A DNA stretch of 53,769 bases from Paenibacillus peoriae KCTC 3763. Lineage in GTDB: Bacteria > Bacillota > Bacilli > Paenibacillales > Paenibacillaceae. Under the pieces are notes generated by a model. It was not told the DNA's origin. It made no database searches and saw nothing but the letters and a program-made list of their open reading frames with translations. Positions 1-6,155 of the stretch are shown in pieces (the first letter of the stretch is position 1; each line of letters begins with the position of its first letter). Location of the stretch: NCBI RefSeq assembly GCF_000236805.1, contig NZ_AGFX01000022.1, positions 1 to 53,769 on the forward strand, given 5' to 3'. A program made the position numbers and the translations under genes.

Positions 1-343
1 ATTTAGCTAAAACGTCTAGCAGGCTAGGGGTATATTTGTAGAAGTTAAGTGGTCAATTGATTTTAACCATCCCCCCCTCATTCAAATCATATCCCAATAT
101 ATAGTTATTAAATATCAAAGAAACCTAGACACAATTATCTAGGCTTGTGAGTGTGTACGTAGTGTACACATATATAATTTTATCCTACTTCTTGCTGTTG
201 CTCATATTCCTTTACCCTATATATAACGTTGCTCCTTCTGAGATACCTTATAACATTCATTATACTATAATTGAGAAACAAAAAAGACGTGGTTGCCCAC
301 GCCCTTTCATTTAATCAATTTTACGGATGTGTCAAAGAAACAA
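1..343. other. AT-rich intergenic left edge
   Basis: No convincing gene is visible here. The stretch is AT-rich like the rest of the first 4 kb. It contains a short hairpin near 124-142 (CCTAGA/TCTAGG arms). Near 280-306 it holds the probable terminator of the minus-strand gene that ends at 344. The window starts inside this interval, so what lies to the left is unknown. Confidence 0.5.
278..308 (-). terminator. Rho-independent terminator after the 159-aa gene
   Basis: Read on the minus strand, GGCGTGG and CCACGTC form a short stem around a GCAA loop and are followed directly by TTTTTTG. It lies about 40 bases past the stop codon at 344, as expected for the end of the two-gene minus-strand unit. 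Confidence 0.6.
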
Positions 344-823
344 TTAAGAAGAAATGCTCACCGTCTCAAAAAACTGAAAACGCAATTCCTCCTCTTGGTT
401 TTCAGGAGGCATTTCCTTGAACCGATCTTCTAATGTATCTTTTTCATTAAAAATACTTGATCTCCAAAATTTCAATCCTAATTTCGGAAAGGAATACATC
501 CAGCCTAATTCTGGGTGTTGTCTATCATAAGGTGACAATTCATCAACTATCTTAATCAGTTCTTCTGCTTTAGTATTAAATACATCAATGCCATTCATCA
601 GACAGTGAAAATCATCCTTGATATGCGAAGCAGCTTCGATAAAATTAACCCTACCATCTGAGTCATATTCAACCTTGAAAGCATAGTGAAAATAATCATC
701 ATCCTGAAGCGACTTATTGAATTTATCTGTGTACGCTTGAAGGCAATTTTCTACTTCAGCTTTACTCATACCAATTTTAATCGTTCCAATCCCTATATTG
801 GGTTCAATAATTATTTTTTCCAC
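344..823 (-). CDS. Uncharacterised 159-aa protein with a GMSKAEV-type motif
   Basis: I do not recognise the family. The soluble, acidic protein has no signal peptide or membrane segment. Its N-terminus (residues 1-30) has a beta-strand ending in IKIGMSKAEV. That resembles the hydrophobic-strand-plus-GMS-helix start of SmpA/BLIP-like folds, a pattern also common in small immunity-type proteins of Firmicutes; this is only a resemblance. The chosen start is GTG at 823, preceded by GGAGAG at a suitable distance. It lies 26 bases downstream of the HicB-like gene, so the two are probably one transcript that ends at the hairpin near 290. A role as an antitoxin or immunity partner is possible but unproven. 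Confidence 0.7.
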   Translation of the reverse strand: MEKIIIEPNIGIGTIKIGMSKAEVENCLQAYTDKFNKSLQDDDYFHYAFKVEYDSDGRVNFIEAASHIKDDFHCLMNGIDVFNTKAEELIKIVDELSPYDRQHPELGWMYSFPKLGLKFWRSSIFNEKDTLEDRFKEMPPENQEEELRFQFFETVSISS

Positions 824-849
824 TATAACAACTCTCCATTTTGGGAAAC

Positions 850-1164
850 TTACATTTTATTTAATTGATCTATAATGCTACGTAACTTGTCTACTGCCTG
901 ATAACACTCTGCAATTTCTTCTTTTGTATACTCGCCTAATAACTGAACAATTTCCTTATCATTTCGTGGTCTAGGAATAGTCTCGCCCGACTCGATCAAA
1001 ACTTCTAAATAACCAGATATTGCTTCCCTAACATTGACCAATGCTTCTTTGATTGTATCCCTATCTGACATGCATCCCTTAAGTTCAGGAACTTTTGCTA
1101 CAAAATATGTGCCATCAATATCGTCAGACCATTTCTTTATAGTAATCATGTACTTGTTATCCAT
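850..1164 (-). CDS. HicB-like antitoxin-family protein
   Basis: The 104-aa product has the HicB core: a short beta-strand, then YFVAKVPELKGCMSDRDTIKEA (residues ~20-41), followed by a helix with EAISGYLEVL. This matches the HicB pattern of a partial RNase H-like fold, in which the P-x-L-x-GC motif precedes an amphipathic helix. HicB proteins neutralise the HicA mRNA interferase and repress their own operon. I find no HicA-like ORF of ~60 codons next to it on either strand, so this is a solitary HicB or a HicB paired with something else. The start ATG at 1164 has AGAGAGG six bases upstream. The next gene, 26 bases on, is the unknown 159-aa protein. Confidence 0.75.
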   Translation of the reverse strand: MDNKYMITIKKWSDDIDGTYFVAKVPELKGCMSDRDTIKEALVNVREAISGYLEVLIESGETIPRPRNDKEIVQLLGEYTKEEIAECYQAVDKLRSIIDQLNKM

Positions 1165-1345
1165 TGAAACCTCTCTTGTGATAAGATCATCGTTTTACAT
1201 TAACCATAGATTACTTTGGAAAATGGATACTTTTAGCTATTTTTAACAAAATATCTTCATTTTTATTCATGAACTCCTTACTAACATTAACCTTGTAGTG
1301 ATACTCCATCATACAACACATAGGCACAATTTCCCATATGTTATT

Positions 1346-1373
1346 ATTATAACGATAGTATTTAGAGTAACAA
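1346..1373 (-). promoter_or_regulatory. Sigma-A-type promoter for the HicB-like operon
   Basis: Reading the minus strand, TTGTTA (1373-1368) is followed after 16 bases by TATAAT (1351-1346). Transcription would start near 1339, giving an untranslated leader of about 175 bases before the ATG at 1164. Confidence 0.5.
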
Positions 1374-1626
1374 AAAAGCACCTGCCCTAGAAATAAACAA
1401 CATATCCGTATTGATGCAGTTCGAGGAAAGTGAAGAATAAATCTACAGCATATTAAAAATTATTGCGTACATAAACTTCTTATCTAATCTCATTAAACCT
1501 CAAAAAGCCTTATCGTATCAATGTTTTTCGCTAACTACTTTTCATATAGCCACACTAAATCTCGTTGGATTTTATCAATTTTTTGAAGTTCTGTGACCAG
1601 CGTGTGACCACTATGTTGCTTAGAGA

Positions 1627-1672
1627 AGAAGAACACATTCGGTAAAATTGATGGCTTGGTGTGTTCTTTCTT
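1627..1672 (-). terminator. Hairpin terminator after the excisionase-like gene
   Basis: AAGAACACA and TGTGTTCTT are inverted arms around a loop of ~27 bases, located just past the stop codon at 1683 of the excisionase-like gene. The stem is good but the loop is large and the T-run is broken, so confidence is moderate. It could act in both directions. Confidence 0.45.
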
Positions 1673-1682
1673 TATACAAGGT

Positions 1683-1895
1683 TTATACATTGCTATAAGT
1701 GGATGATTGGATTATGTATTTTGCGAAAAACGGTTTTGCCACTCTCAATTGCCGACCTATCTTCATAACCGAAAAATTGCCTGAATTCAATTCGTTGTAG
1801 GCCACTGCCTGACCTACCATAAGTATTTCCTGAATGTGGGTTACATCTAGTAATGGTGGATATGACTCTAAAGCTTTTAACATCTCTTCTTCCAA
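1683..1895 (-). CDS. Excisionase-like helix-turn-helix DNA-binding protein
   Basis: The 70-aa protein fits the small MerR-like/excisionase (HTH_17) pattern: LLDVTHIQEILMVGQAVAYNELNSG (residues ~15-39) is the helix-turn-helix. FSVMKIGRQLRVAKPFFAKYI follows as the typical 'v.kiGr..rvpk..f..yl' wing. Such proteins act as recombination directionality factors or small regulators in prophages and integrative elements. The start is probably TTG at 1895, with AAGGAGG about 11 bases upstream, because the nearest in-frame ATG (1883) is too far from that site. It lies among other phage-type remnants, which supports a mobile-element origin. Its DNA target cannot be told from sequence. Confidence 0.7.
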   Translation of the reverse strand: MEEEMLKALESYPPLLDVTHIQEILMVGQAVAYNELNSGNFSVMKIGRQLRVAKPFFAKYIIQSSTYSNV

Positions 1896-2433
1896 ATGTA
1901 TTAACTTCCTCCTTTTCCAATTCTGCTTATTTGCATATATATTTAAAATCCTATATTCTCGTTCTAGGCTTTCCTAACTTGCTGCCCACCACACACTGTT
2001 CTTAACTCTAAACCTTCTTAACACAGCCTTTACGTTCGTCTGAAGCTATTTCTATGTATATTCACTCTGCTGGTGGTTCCTTGATTATTACTGCTGACTG
2101 ATTATATGTATTTTGCACCCCTTGTCCACCGATCCTACTCACAACTCACGCTAGAACAAGCAATACAACCATCTCCCTTCATAGCCTGCCTTTTAATTCA
2201 ATCAGAACTAATTCTATGTATGTATGTATTATTCGTAATTTTCGTCGTCTTCACATTTAATGCTCATGTCAGTGTTGCTATCGGTACTACTATTGGTATC
2301 ACTGCTATATGTATCCGCTGATTCGTCCATCCGCGCTCTACAAATTTGATTGTTCGAATAAAGGTATGACCGATATTGCGACCACGCTCATCGTTATAAA
2401 CTAAATTCTTCTCATTCAGATATTTGAAATCGC
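1896..2433. other. Interval with decayed frames between phage-type genes
   Basis: No full-length gene is visible. On the minus strand one frame (2264-2482) overlaps the end of the antirepressor gene and looks protein-like for ~45 codons. A second frame (2229-2330) encodes a 33-aa acidic peptide. Both have separate entries. The remainder (1921-2225) is AT-rich and shows nothing I can name. Confidence 0.4.
2229..2330 (-). CDS. Possible 33-aa acidic Ser/Thr/Asp-rich small protein
   Basis: On the minus strand an ATG at 2330 opens a 33-codon frame ending TAA at 2229. The peptide is strongly biased: D, E, S, T and N make up most of it (DTYSSDTNSSTDSNTD in the middle, CEDDENYE at the end). Such bias is unlike random AT-rich DNA and suggests either a small gene or the shifted C-terminal tail of the frame just upstream. 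Only a weak GAG-type ribosome site precedes it. It may instead be the disordered tail of a frameshifted protein. Confidence 0.3.
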   Translation of the reverse strand: MDESADTYSSDTNSSTDSNTDMSIKCEDDENYE

Positions 2434-2482
2434 TCAATGCTCCAATCTCTCCGTTGTAGTAGACAGATATTTTTGTGCTGGA
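2264..2482 (-). pseudogene. Decayed reading frame overlapping the antirepressor 3' end
   Basis: Shifted against the antirepressor frame, the minus strand reads protein-like from ~2470 to ~2330: VYYNGEIGALSDFKYLNE, then NLVYNDERGRNIGHTFIR. It lacks a start codon after the preceding stop (2483-2485), and beyond ~2330 the frame loses its protein character. This fits a frameshifted or truncated phage gene, or the separated C-terminal part of the antirepressor. I do not recognise the family. Confidence 0.35.
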
Positions 2483-2868
2483 TTATAAATAAATGCAGCC
2501 GCTAGTACATCTTTCGCTTTTGATTGATATTCAACAAGTTTGCTTGCTACTTCTCGTTGGTTGGTTTGCATTGCTGGCGTTATAGTTATCTTTGCTAGCC
2601 ACAACGAATGATATTCTAATTCTATAAATAATGCTTCCCGAACCTGATCGTCGAATTTGACGGACAGCTTTCTTGATCCCATTTTTAAAACAACATCTTC
2701 CTGTACATTTTTAACTTGTCTGTCACGCTGTCCTGAACTTAATCCAATTCCATTGCAAATAAATGAAACTCCAACAGAAATCTTATCGTCATCAGTTTTA
2801 ACTCCTAACAATTCCGTATCATTGAAGCCTACTAACTTTTGTTCTATTACTTGAATACTATCTTTCAA
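2434..2868 (-). CDS. Phage antirepressor N-terminal domain protein (probably truncated)
   Basis: The 144-aa product matches the P22 antirepressor N-terminal type. The sequence VGVSFICNGIGLSSGQRDRQVKNVQED (residues ~32-58) carries the characteristic 'i.nglGls...q..ri' pattern, and QVREALFIELEYHSLWLAKI follows as the 'l..W...i' segment. Full antirepressors carry a second C-terminal domain such as KilAC, ORF6C or ANT. Here the frame stops at residue 144 and protein-like sequence continues in another frame, so the gene is probably truncated or frameshifted. The start is likely TTG at 2868, about 10 bases after AAGGGAG. In phages these proteins relieve lysogenic repression. Activity of this remnant is doubtful. 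Confidence 0.6.
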   Translation of the reverse strand: MKDSIQVIEQKLVGFNDTELLGVKTDDDKISVGVSFICNGIGLSSGQRDRQVKNVQEDVVLKMGSRKLSVKFDDQVREALFIELEYHSLWLAKITITPAMQTNQREVASKLVEYQSKAKDVLAAAFIYNPAQKYLSTTTERLEH

Positions 2869-3096
2869 TTATATATTCTCCCTTTTAATTGGTGACAGGC
2901 GGTCTCACCCTGCCATCTTCCTCGCTGTTATTTATTGATCTCTTACCTTCTTATCTTCAAAAAAGCTCCCATAATACCCTCTCTTGATATTTGATAATTT
3001 TTTTATCGTATGGTAGGATATTCCCTGTAAAACAAATCCATTATAAGGTATCATTTGGTTTTGTTTTACTATTATTTCTAAGGAGTGATTGATAAA
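2869..3096. other. Divergent intergenic region
   Basis: The interval separates the minus-strand antirepressor remnant from the plus-strand secreted-protein gene. It is AT-rich and must hold promoters for both, but I cannot single out a convincing pair of -35/-10 boxes. The AAGGAG at 3080-3085 is the ribosome binding site that decides the next gene's start. Confidence 0.4.
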
Positions 3097-3789
3097 GTGA
3101 AAAAATTGTTAAGTTTGCTTGTTGTGTTGGTATTATTTTTAAGTACTCTTCCTTACTCAGTTAACGCACAGGATTCTTTAACTATTAACACCCCAGAAGA
3201 TTATATTAACTATTTAAAAAACAATAATAAAGGACTCAACTCTTTGAACGATAATGATTCCTCTGCTATTTTAAAACAGTTCACAAGTCTCTCAAAAGAA
3301 GATCAACAGAAATTTGTGAATTATATGAATGATCCCGATGCAATTAAATCAATTTTTAATGGAATAAAAAGCGGAAAAGATTCAGACTTATATAATGGAG
3401 ATATAAAAGTAAGGGTAGACCAAAACAAACAAGAACACTCCACTGCTCCTCTGGCAGCTGAATATACACATTATTCTGAAACAGTCGTTTCTACATTTGG
3501 TATCAATATTATTACAACACAAGTATATATACATTACAGAGTTAGTGGGGGGAAAGTGACTGAAATTCTAAATGGCGGTGGAGTTGTTACAAGAAATTGG
3601 TTCCCTGTAGTGAATGTCACCATAAAAGAAGAAAAACCATATATTAACTCTGACAAGCGCAGCGCCTACCAGACCGCATATTTCACTTGGAATTTTATTC
3701 ATCCGTCTCTTGGGGAGGTAGTCGAAACTGGTACACATACAATTTGGGGATATGCAGATGGTACTTGGGAATCACAATTTTTAAAATAA
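3097..3789 (+). CDS. Secreted protein of unknown function with signal peptide
   Basis: The start is GTG at 3097, not the GTG at 3085, because AAGGAG (3080-3085) overlaps the earlier codon. From 3097 the protein begins with KK, a hydrophobic core (LLSLLVVLVLFLSTLPY) and a probable cleavage site after SVNA, giving about 206 mature residues. The first ~90 mature residues are helical and polar (…SLSKEDQQKFVNYMNDPDAIKSIF…). After an APLAAEY linker the C-terminal ~110 residues are rich in beta-strand and aromatic residues (TFGINIITTQVYIHYRV, ending WGYADGTWESQF). There are no cysteines and no catalytic motif that I recognise. It has its own downstream terminator and lies in the AT-rich accessory region. 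An exported effector or bacteriocin-like protein is possible, but nothing proves it. Confidence 0.75.
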   Translation: MKKLLSLLVVLVLFLSTLPYSVNAQDSLTINTPEDYINYLKNNNKGLNSLNDNDSSAILKQFTSLSKEDQQKFVNYMNDPDAIKSIFNGIKSGKDSDLYNGDIKVRVDQNKQEHSTAPLAAEYTHYSETVVSTFGINIITTQVYIHYRVSGGKVTEILNGGGVVTRNWFPVVNVTIKEEKPYINSDKRSAYQTAYFTWNFIHPSLGEVVETGTHTIWGYADGTWESQFLK

Positions 3790-4268
3790 TAACAAAGGAC
3801 GCAATTAATATTATGAATAGAACCAGTTACAATAATAGGACAGTGCTAATCGTACTATTTGTTCTATATAATGGAATAAATGGCATAGTTAATTAAAAAA
3901 GAGAAGCGTTCGAGGTATTTTCTCAGCGCTTCTCTTTCATTCTAAAAGTAACATTTCATTGTAATTATTTAGTTCTAGCTTCCATTCCTTTAGTTATAAA
4001 TACAATAGCTAAAGTTACGTATGTTATAGAGTTCATCAATTTCCCGAAATTTTCGGACAACATTCGTAAAATTAAAACTTCATTGTTCGTATTAAAACAG
4101 GGGACGCGGCAGGAAACGGTAGCAATAGTAGGATTGAGTAATTTACTGAGTAAAAAAGAAGAAGCAGAACCATTAGAAATTGAAGAAAAATTCTGTGACC
4201 AAAAGCGTGACCAGAAAGTTATAAATGTAGCCGTTTAGACAAAGAAAAGCATGGATACATAAGGAATT
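3790..4268. other. Terminator plus decayed reading frame before the backbone
   Basis: After the terminator near 3898-3941, one plus-strand frame stays open from about 4000 to a TAG at 4236. It ends with an acidic and then DQ-rich tail (…EIEEKFCDQKRDQKVINVAV). Tails of this sort are seen on some phage integrases, but the catalytic part is absent and the identity is uncertain. The promoter of the PPK2 gene begins at 4269, so the accessory region probably ends between ~4240 and 4268. Confidence 0.4.
3896..3942 (+). terminator. Terminator after the secreted-protein gene
   Basis: AGAGAAGCG and CGCTTCTCT form a 9-bp stem around a loop of ~20 bases, followed by TTCATTCT. It lies about 110 bases past the stop at 3789. 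Confidence 0.55.
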
Positions 4269-4297
4269 TTGATAACCATCTCATTTGGGTATATGAT
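4269..4297 (+). promoter_or_regulatory. Sigma-A promoter of the PPK2 gene
   Basis: TTGATA (4269-4274) and TATGAT (4292-4297) are separated by exactly 17 bases. Transcription would start near 4304, giving a leader of ~36 bases before the ATG at 4341. The promoter also marks the start of conserved backbone DNA. Confidence 0.6.
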
Positions 4298-4340
4298 GTA
4301 GACAAGATATTATACTTCAATTGAAATGGAGCGTGCCTTT

Positions 4341-5171
4341 ATGTCTAATTCGTTAGGAATGGTGACACCGGGTAAAAAAGTTTCTTTAAAAGATTGGAAC
4401 CCCAAAGATACGCAGGATATCAAAAATAAAGAAGAAATTCAGCAGGAAACAGATCAATTGAAGGAACGTTTCGCGGAATTGCAAAGTAAATTATTTACCG
4501 AGAAGAAACAAGCCGTTTTGTTTGTGTTTCAGGGTATGGATAGCAGCGGAAAAGATGGCGTGATCAAGCAGGTATTTTCTAATCTGAATCCAGCGGGAGT
4601 GACGGTCCATAGCTTTAAAGTACCTACGGCTGAGGAATTAAGCCATGATTTCCTGTGGCGTGCCCACAGTGTAACCCCGGGGCGTGGATATATTTCAGCA
4701 TTCAACCGTTCTTATTATGAGGACGTACTGATTACACGTGTTCACGGACAGGTATCCGATAAACTGGCCAAACGGAATATTAAGCATATCAAACACTTTG
4801 AACAGTTGCTGCTTGATAGCGGTGTGAAGGTGGTTAAAATCTTTTTACATATTTCCAAGCAATTTCAGTTGGAAAAGCTGATCGACCGGATCGAGAAGCC
4901 CCACAAAAACTGGAAGCTTGATCCAAGTGATTTGCAGGAACGGAAATTTTGGAAGCAATATACGCAATACTATGAGGAAGCGCTGGAACTGAGCGCAACC
5001 AAGCAAGCCCCCTGGTATGTTGTTCCTTCGGATAACCGTTGGTATAGAGATTATACCGTTTTGCGAATTGCCGTTCAGACGTTGGAGGAAATGAAGCTGT
5101 CCGATCCTGATCCAAGACCGGAACTGCAATCCCTTTTGCCCGAGCTATATAAAGAACGGGATAAAAAATAG
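4341..5171 (+). CDS. Polyphosphate kinase 2 family protein (polyphosphate:nucleotide phosphotransferase)
   Basis: PPK2 enzymes use polyphosphate to phosphorylate nucleoside mono- or diphosphates in the cytosol. The 276-aa, single-domain length is typical. Walker A is GMDSSGKDG (residues ~65-73) and the Walker B/lid region is FNRSYYEDVL (~121-130). RIEKPHKNWKLDPSDLQERKFW and APWYVVPSDNRWYRD are family hallmarks. The pattern suggests the class III or AMP/ADP-using type, which should be tested rather than assumed. The ATG at 4341 is preferred over the in-frame ATG at 4326 because TGGAG sits 9 bases upstream of it. It is a single-gene unit with its own promoter and a terminator shared with crcB. 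Confidence 0.9.
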   Translation: MSNSLGMVTPGKKVSLKDWNPKDTQDIKNKEEIQQETDQLKERFAELQSKLFTEKKQAVLFVFQGMDSSGKDGVIKQVFSNLNPAGVTVHSFKVPTAEELSHDFLWRAHSVTPGRGYISAFNRSYYEDVLITRVHGQVSDKLAKRNIKHIKHFEQLLLDSGVKVVKIFLHISKQFQLEKLIDRIEKPHKNWKLDPSDLQERKFWKQYTQYYEEALELSATKQAPWYVVPSDNRWYRDYTVLRIAVQTLEEMKLSDPDPRPELQSLLPELYKERDKK

Positions 5172-5219
5172 CTTCATAAGCGCTGCACTAAATCCATATT
5201 TGGTGAAACATGCCTCATA

Positions 5220-5284
5220 AAAAAGCTTTTGAAACCGACCTCGGCCGAAAATGCCACGGTCTGGATTCAGAGGCTTTTTTTCCT
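5220..5284. terminator. Bidirectional terminator between the PPK2 gene and crcB
   Basis: AAAAAAGCTTTTGAAACCGACC on the left pairs imperfectly with GGTCTGGATTCAGAGGCTTTTTTT on the right. A long stem with A-runs on one side and T-runs on the other results, suited to both converging genes. Confidence 0.55.
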
Positions 5285-5316
5285 TTTGGAGTCTGCATGC
5301 GGGGAATTATAAGTAT

Positions 5317-5673
5317 TTAACTAAGTCTATAACCGATAGCTGCGGCAACAACTCCTACGACCACCGAAGCCAGTACATACACAGCCATCCGCCGGTATTC
5401 TCCACGCTCCATCAGTTGAAGAGATTCATAGCCGAATGTTGAAAAGGTCGTATAGCCGCCGCAAAAGCCTGTACCTAGCAGCATCCAGAGTGCAAGAGAC
5501 AGTTGTTGCTGCGTAAATTCGCCATACAACCAACCCAACAGCAAGGAACCACTGATATTAATGAGCCACGTTCCCCACGGAAATGCGGTTCCAAACCGCT
5601 TTCCAGCCCACATGCCAAGCCCGTACCGCGCCAATGTACCTACAACCCCGCCTGCCGTCGCCCACCAGATCAT
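5317..5673 (-). CDS. crcB: Fluoride channel subunit CrcB (second copy)
   Basis: CrcB/Fluc proteins form dual-topology dimers that export fluoride through the membrane. This 118-aa protein has the family's four membrane segments and signatures: GGVVGTLARYGLG near residues 7-19, NISGSLLLGWLYG near 40, and GTGFCGGYTTFSTF near 72-85 with the TTFSTF box that lines the pore. The start is ATG at 5673, after an excellent AAGGAGG. The open frame runs much further upstream, but that extension is out-of-frame crcB sequence. Its ATG overlaps the stop of the first crcB (ATGA), so the two subunits are translationally coupled and probably form a heterodimer, as two-gene Fluc systems do. Confidence 0.9.
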   Translation of the reverse strand: MIWWATAGGVVGTLARYGLGMWAGKRFGTAFPWGTWLINISGSLLLGWLYGEFTQQQLSLALWMLLGTGFCGGYTTFSTFGYESLQLMERGEYRRMAVYVLASVVVGVVAAAIGYRLS

Positions 5674-6071
5674 AGACGTTCCTCCTTGGGGGCAGCTTCC
5701 GTCATATTTGTGCCTAGACGAATACCTGCCCACGTCAAAAAAAGGCCTCCGCCTACGCTTAGCAGCAGGTACAACACAGCCGTCAGCATACGATCGTGAA
5801 CCGAGATACGTACAGCATCTACGGCAAAGGTGGAAAAGGTAGTGAAGCCACCTGTAAAGCCTGTCCCAATGGCAAGTCGCAAGCGGGGCTTGATCCGCCA
5901 TGAGCGCAAGGTTACGGTAAAGAACCAGCCAAGGAACAGACAGCCGACCCAATTGATTAGTAGCACGCCAAGTGGAAAATCCGCCCCGGCCGCAGGCAGC
6001 AGTGACTGCACGCCATAGCGGGCAGAAGTTCCGAGCGCTCCACCAGCGGCAACGAATAGCACGTCTTTCAT
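5670..6071 (-). CDS. crcB: Fluoride channel subunit CrcB (first copy)
   Basis: The 133-aa protein has four membrane segments and the CrcB hallmarks GGALGTSARYG (residues ~10-20), INWVGCLFLGWF (~39-50) and GTGFTGGFTTFSTF (~72-85). The C-terminus is a longer charged tail (…TEAAPKEERL) than in its partner. The start ATG at 6071 follows AGGGGA. It overlaps the second crcB by four bases. I searched the 84-base upstream interval for the conserved fluoride riboswitch core (GGNGAUGG…) and did not see it, so fluoride sensing is not evident here. rarA lies upstream on the same strand with an 84-base gap, so read-through is possible. Confidence 0.9.
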   Translation of the reverse strand: MKDVLFVAAGGALGTSARYGVQSLLPAAGADFPLGVLLINWVGCLFLGWFFTVTLRSWRIKPRLRLAIGTGFTGGFTTFSTFAVDAVRISVHDRMLTAVLYLLLSVGGGLFLTWAGIRLGTNMTEAAPKEERL

Positions 6072-6155
6072 CTTTTTTATCCCCTTTTTCGCTCTTGCAT
6101 GATCACAATGTAATCGTATCTAACACACACCGCTCATCTGTCTGCAACAAATGTT

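Larger units (their letters stand above)
1165..1682. other. Gene-poor interval with promoter, hairpin and integrase-tail-like relic
   Basis: No intact gene is visible. The interval holds the minus-strand promoter at 1346-1373, a hairpin near 1628-1671, and at 1589-1612 the sequence TTCTGTGACCAGCGTGTGAC. The last of these resembles the one at 4191-4214 inside another relic. The minus strand has a short open frame ending near 1535 (…LQKIDKIQRDLVWLYEK), but it has no start of its own. I read the interval as decayed mobile-element DNA. Confidence 0.4.

Noticed and set aside
1165-1400. HicA toxin gene beside the HicB-like gene
   Set aside because: No frame of ~55-65 codons with the HicA dsRNA-binding pattern (G-S-H and H..K motifs) was found on either strand.
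5674-5952. N-terminal extension of the second crcB to 5952
   Set aside because: It is the first crcB gene read in another frame. The excellent AAGGAGG just before the ATG at 5673 marks the real start.
6072-6155. Fluoride riboswitch before crcB
   Set aside because: I looked for GGNGAUGG and the pseudoknot partner on the minus strand and found neither.
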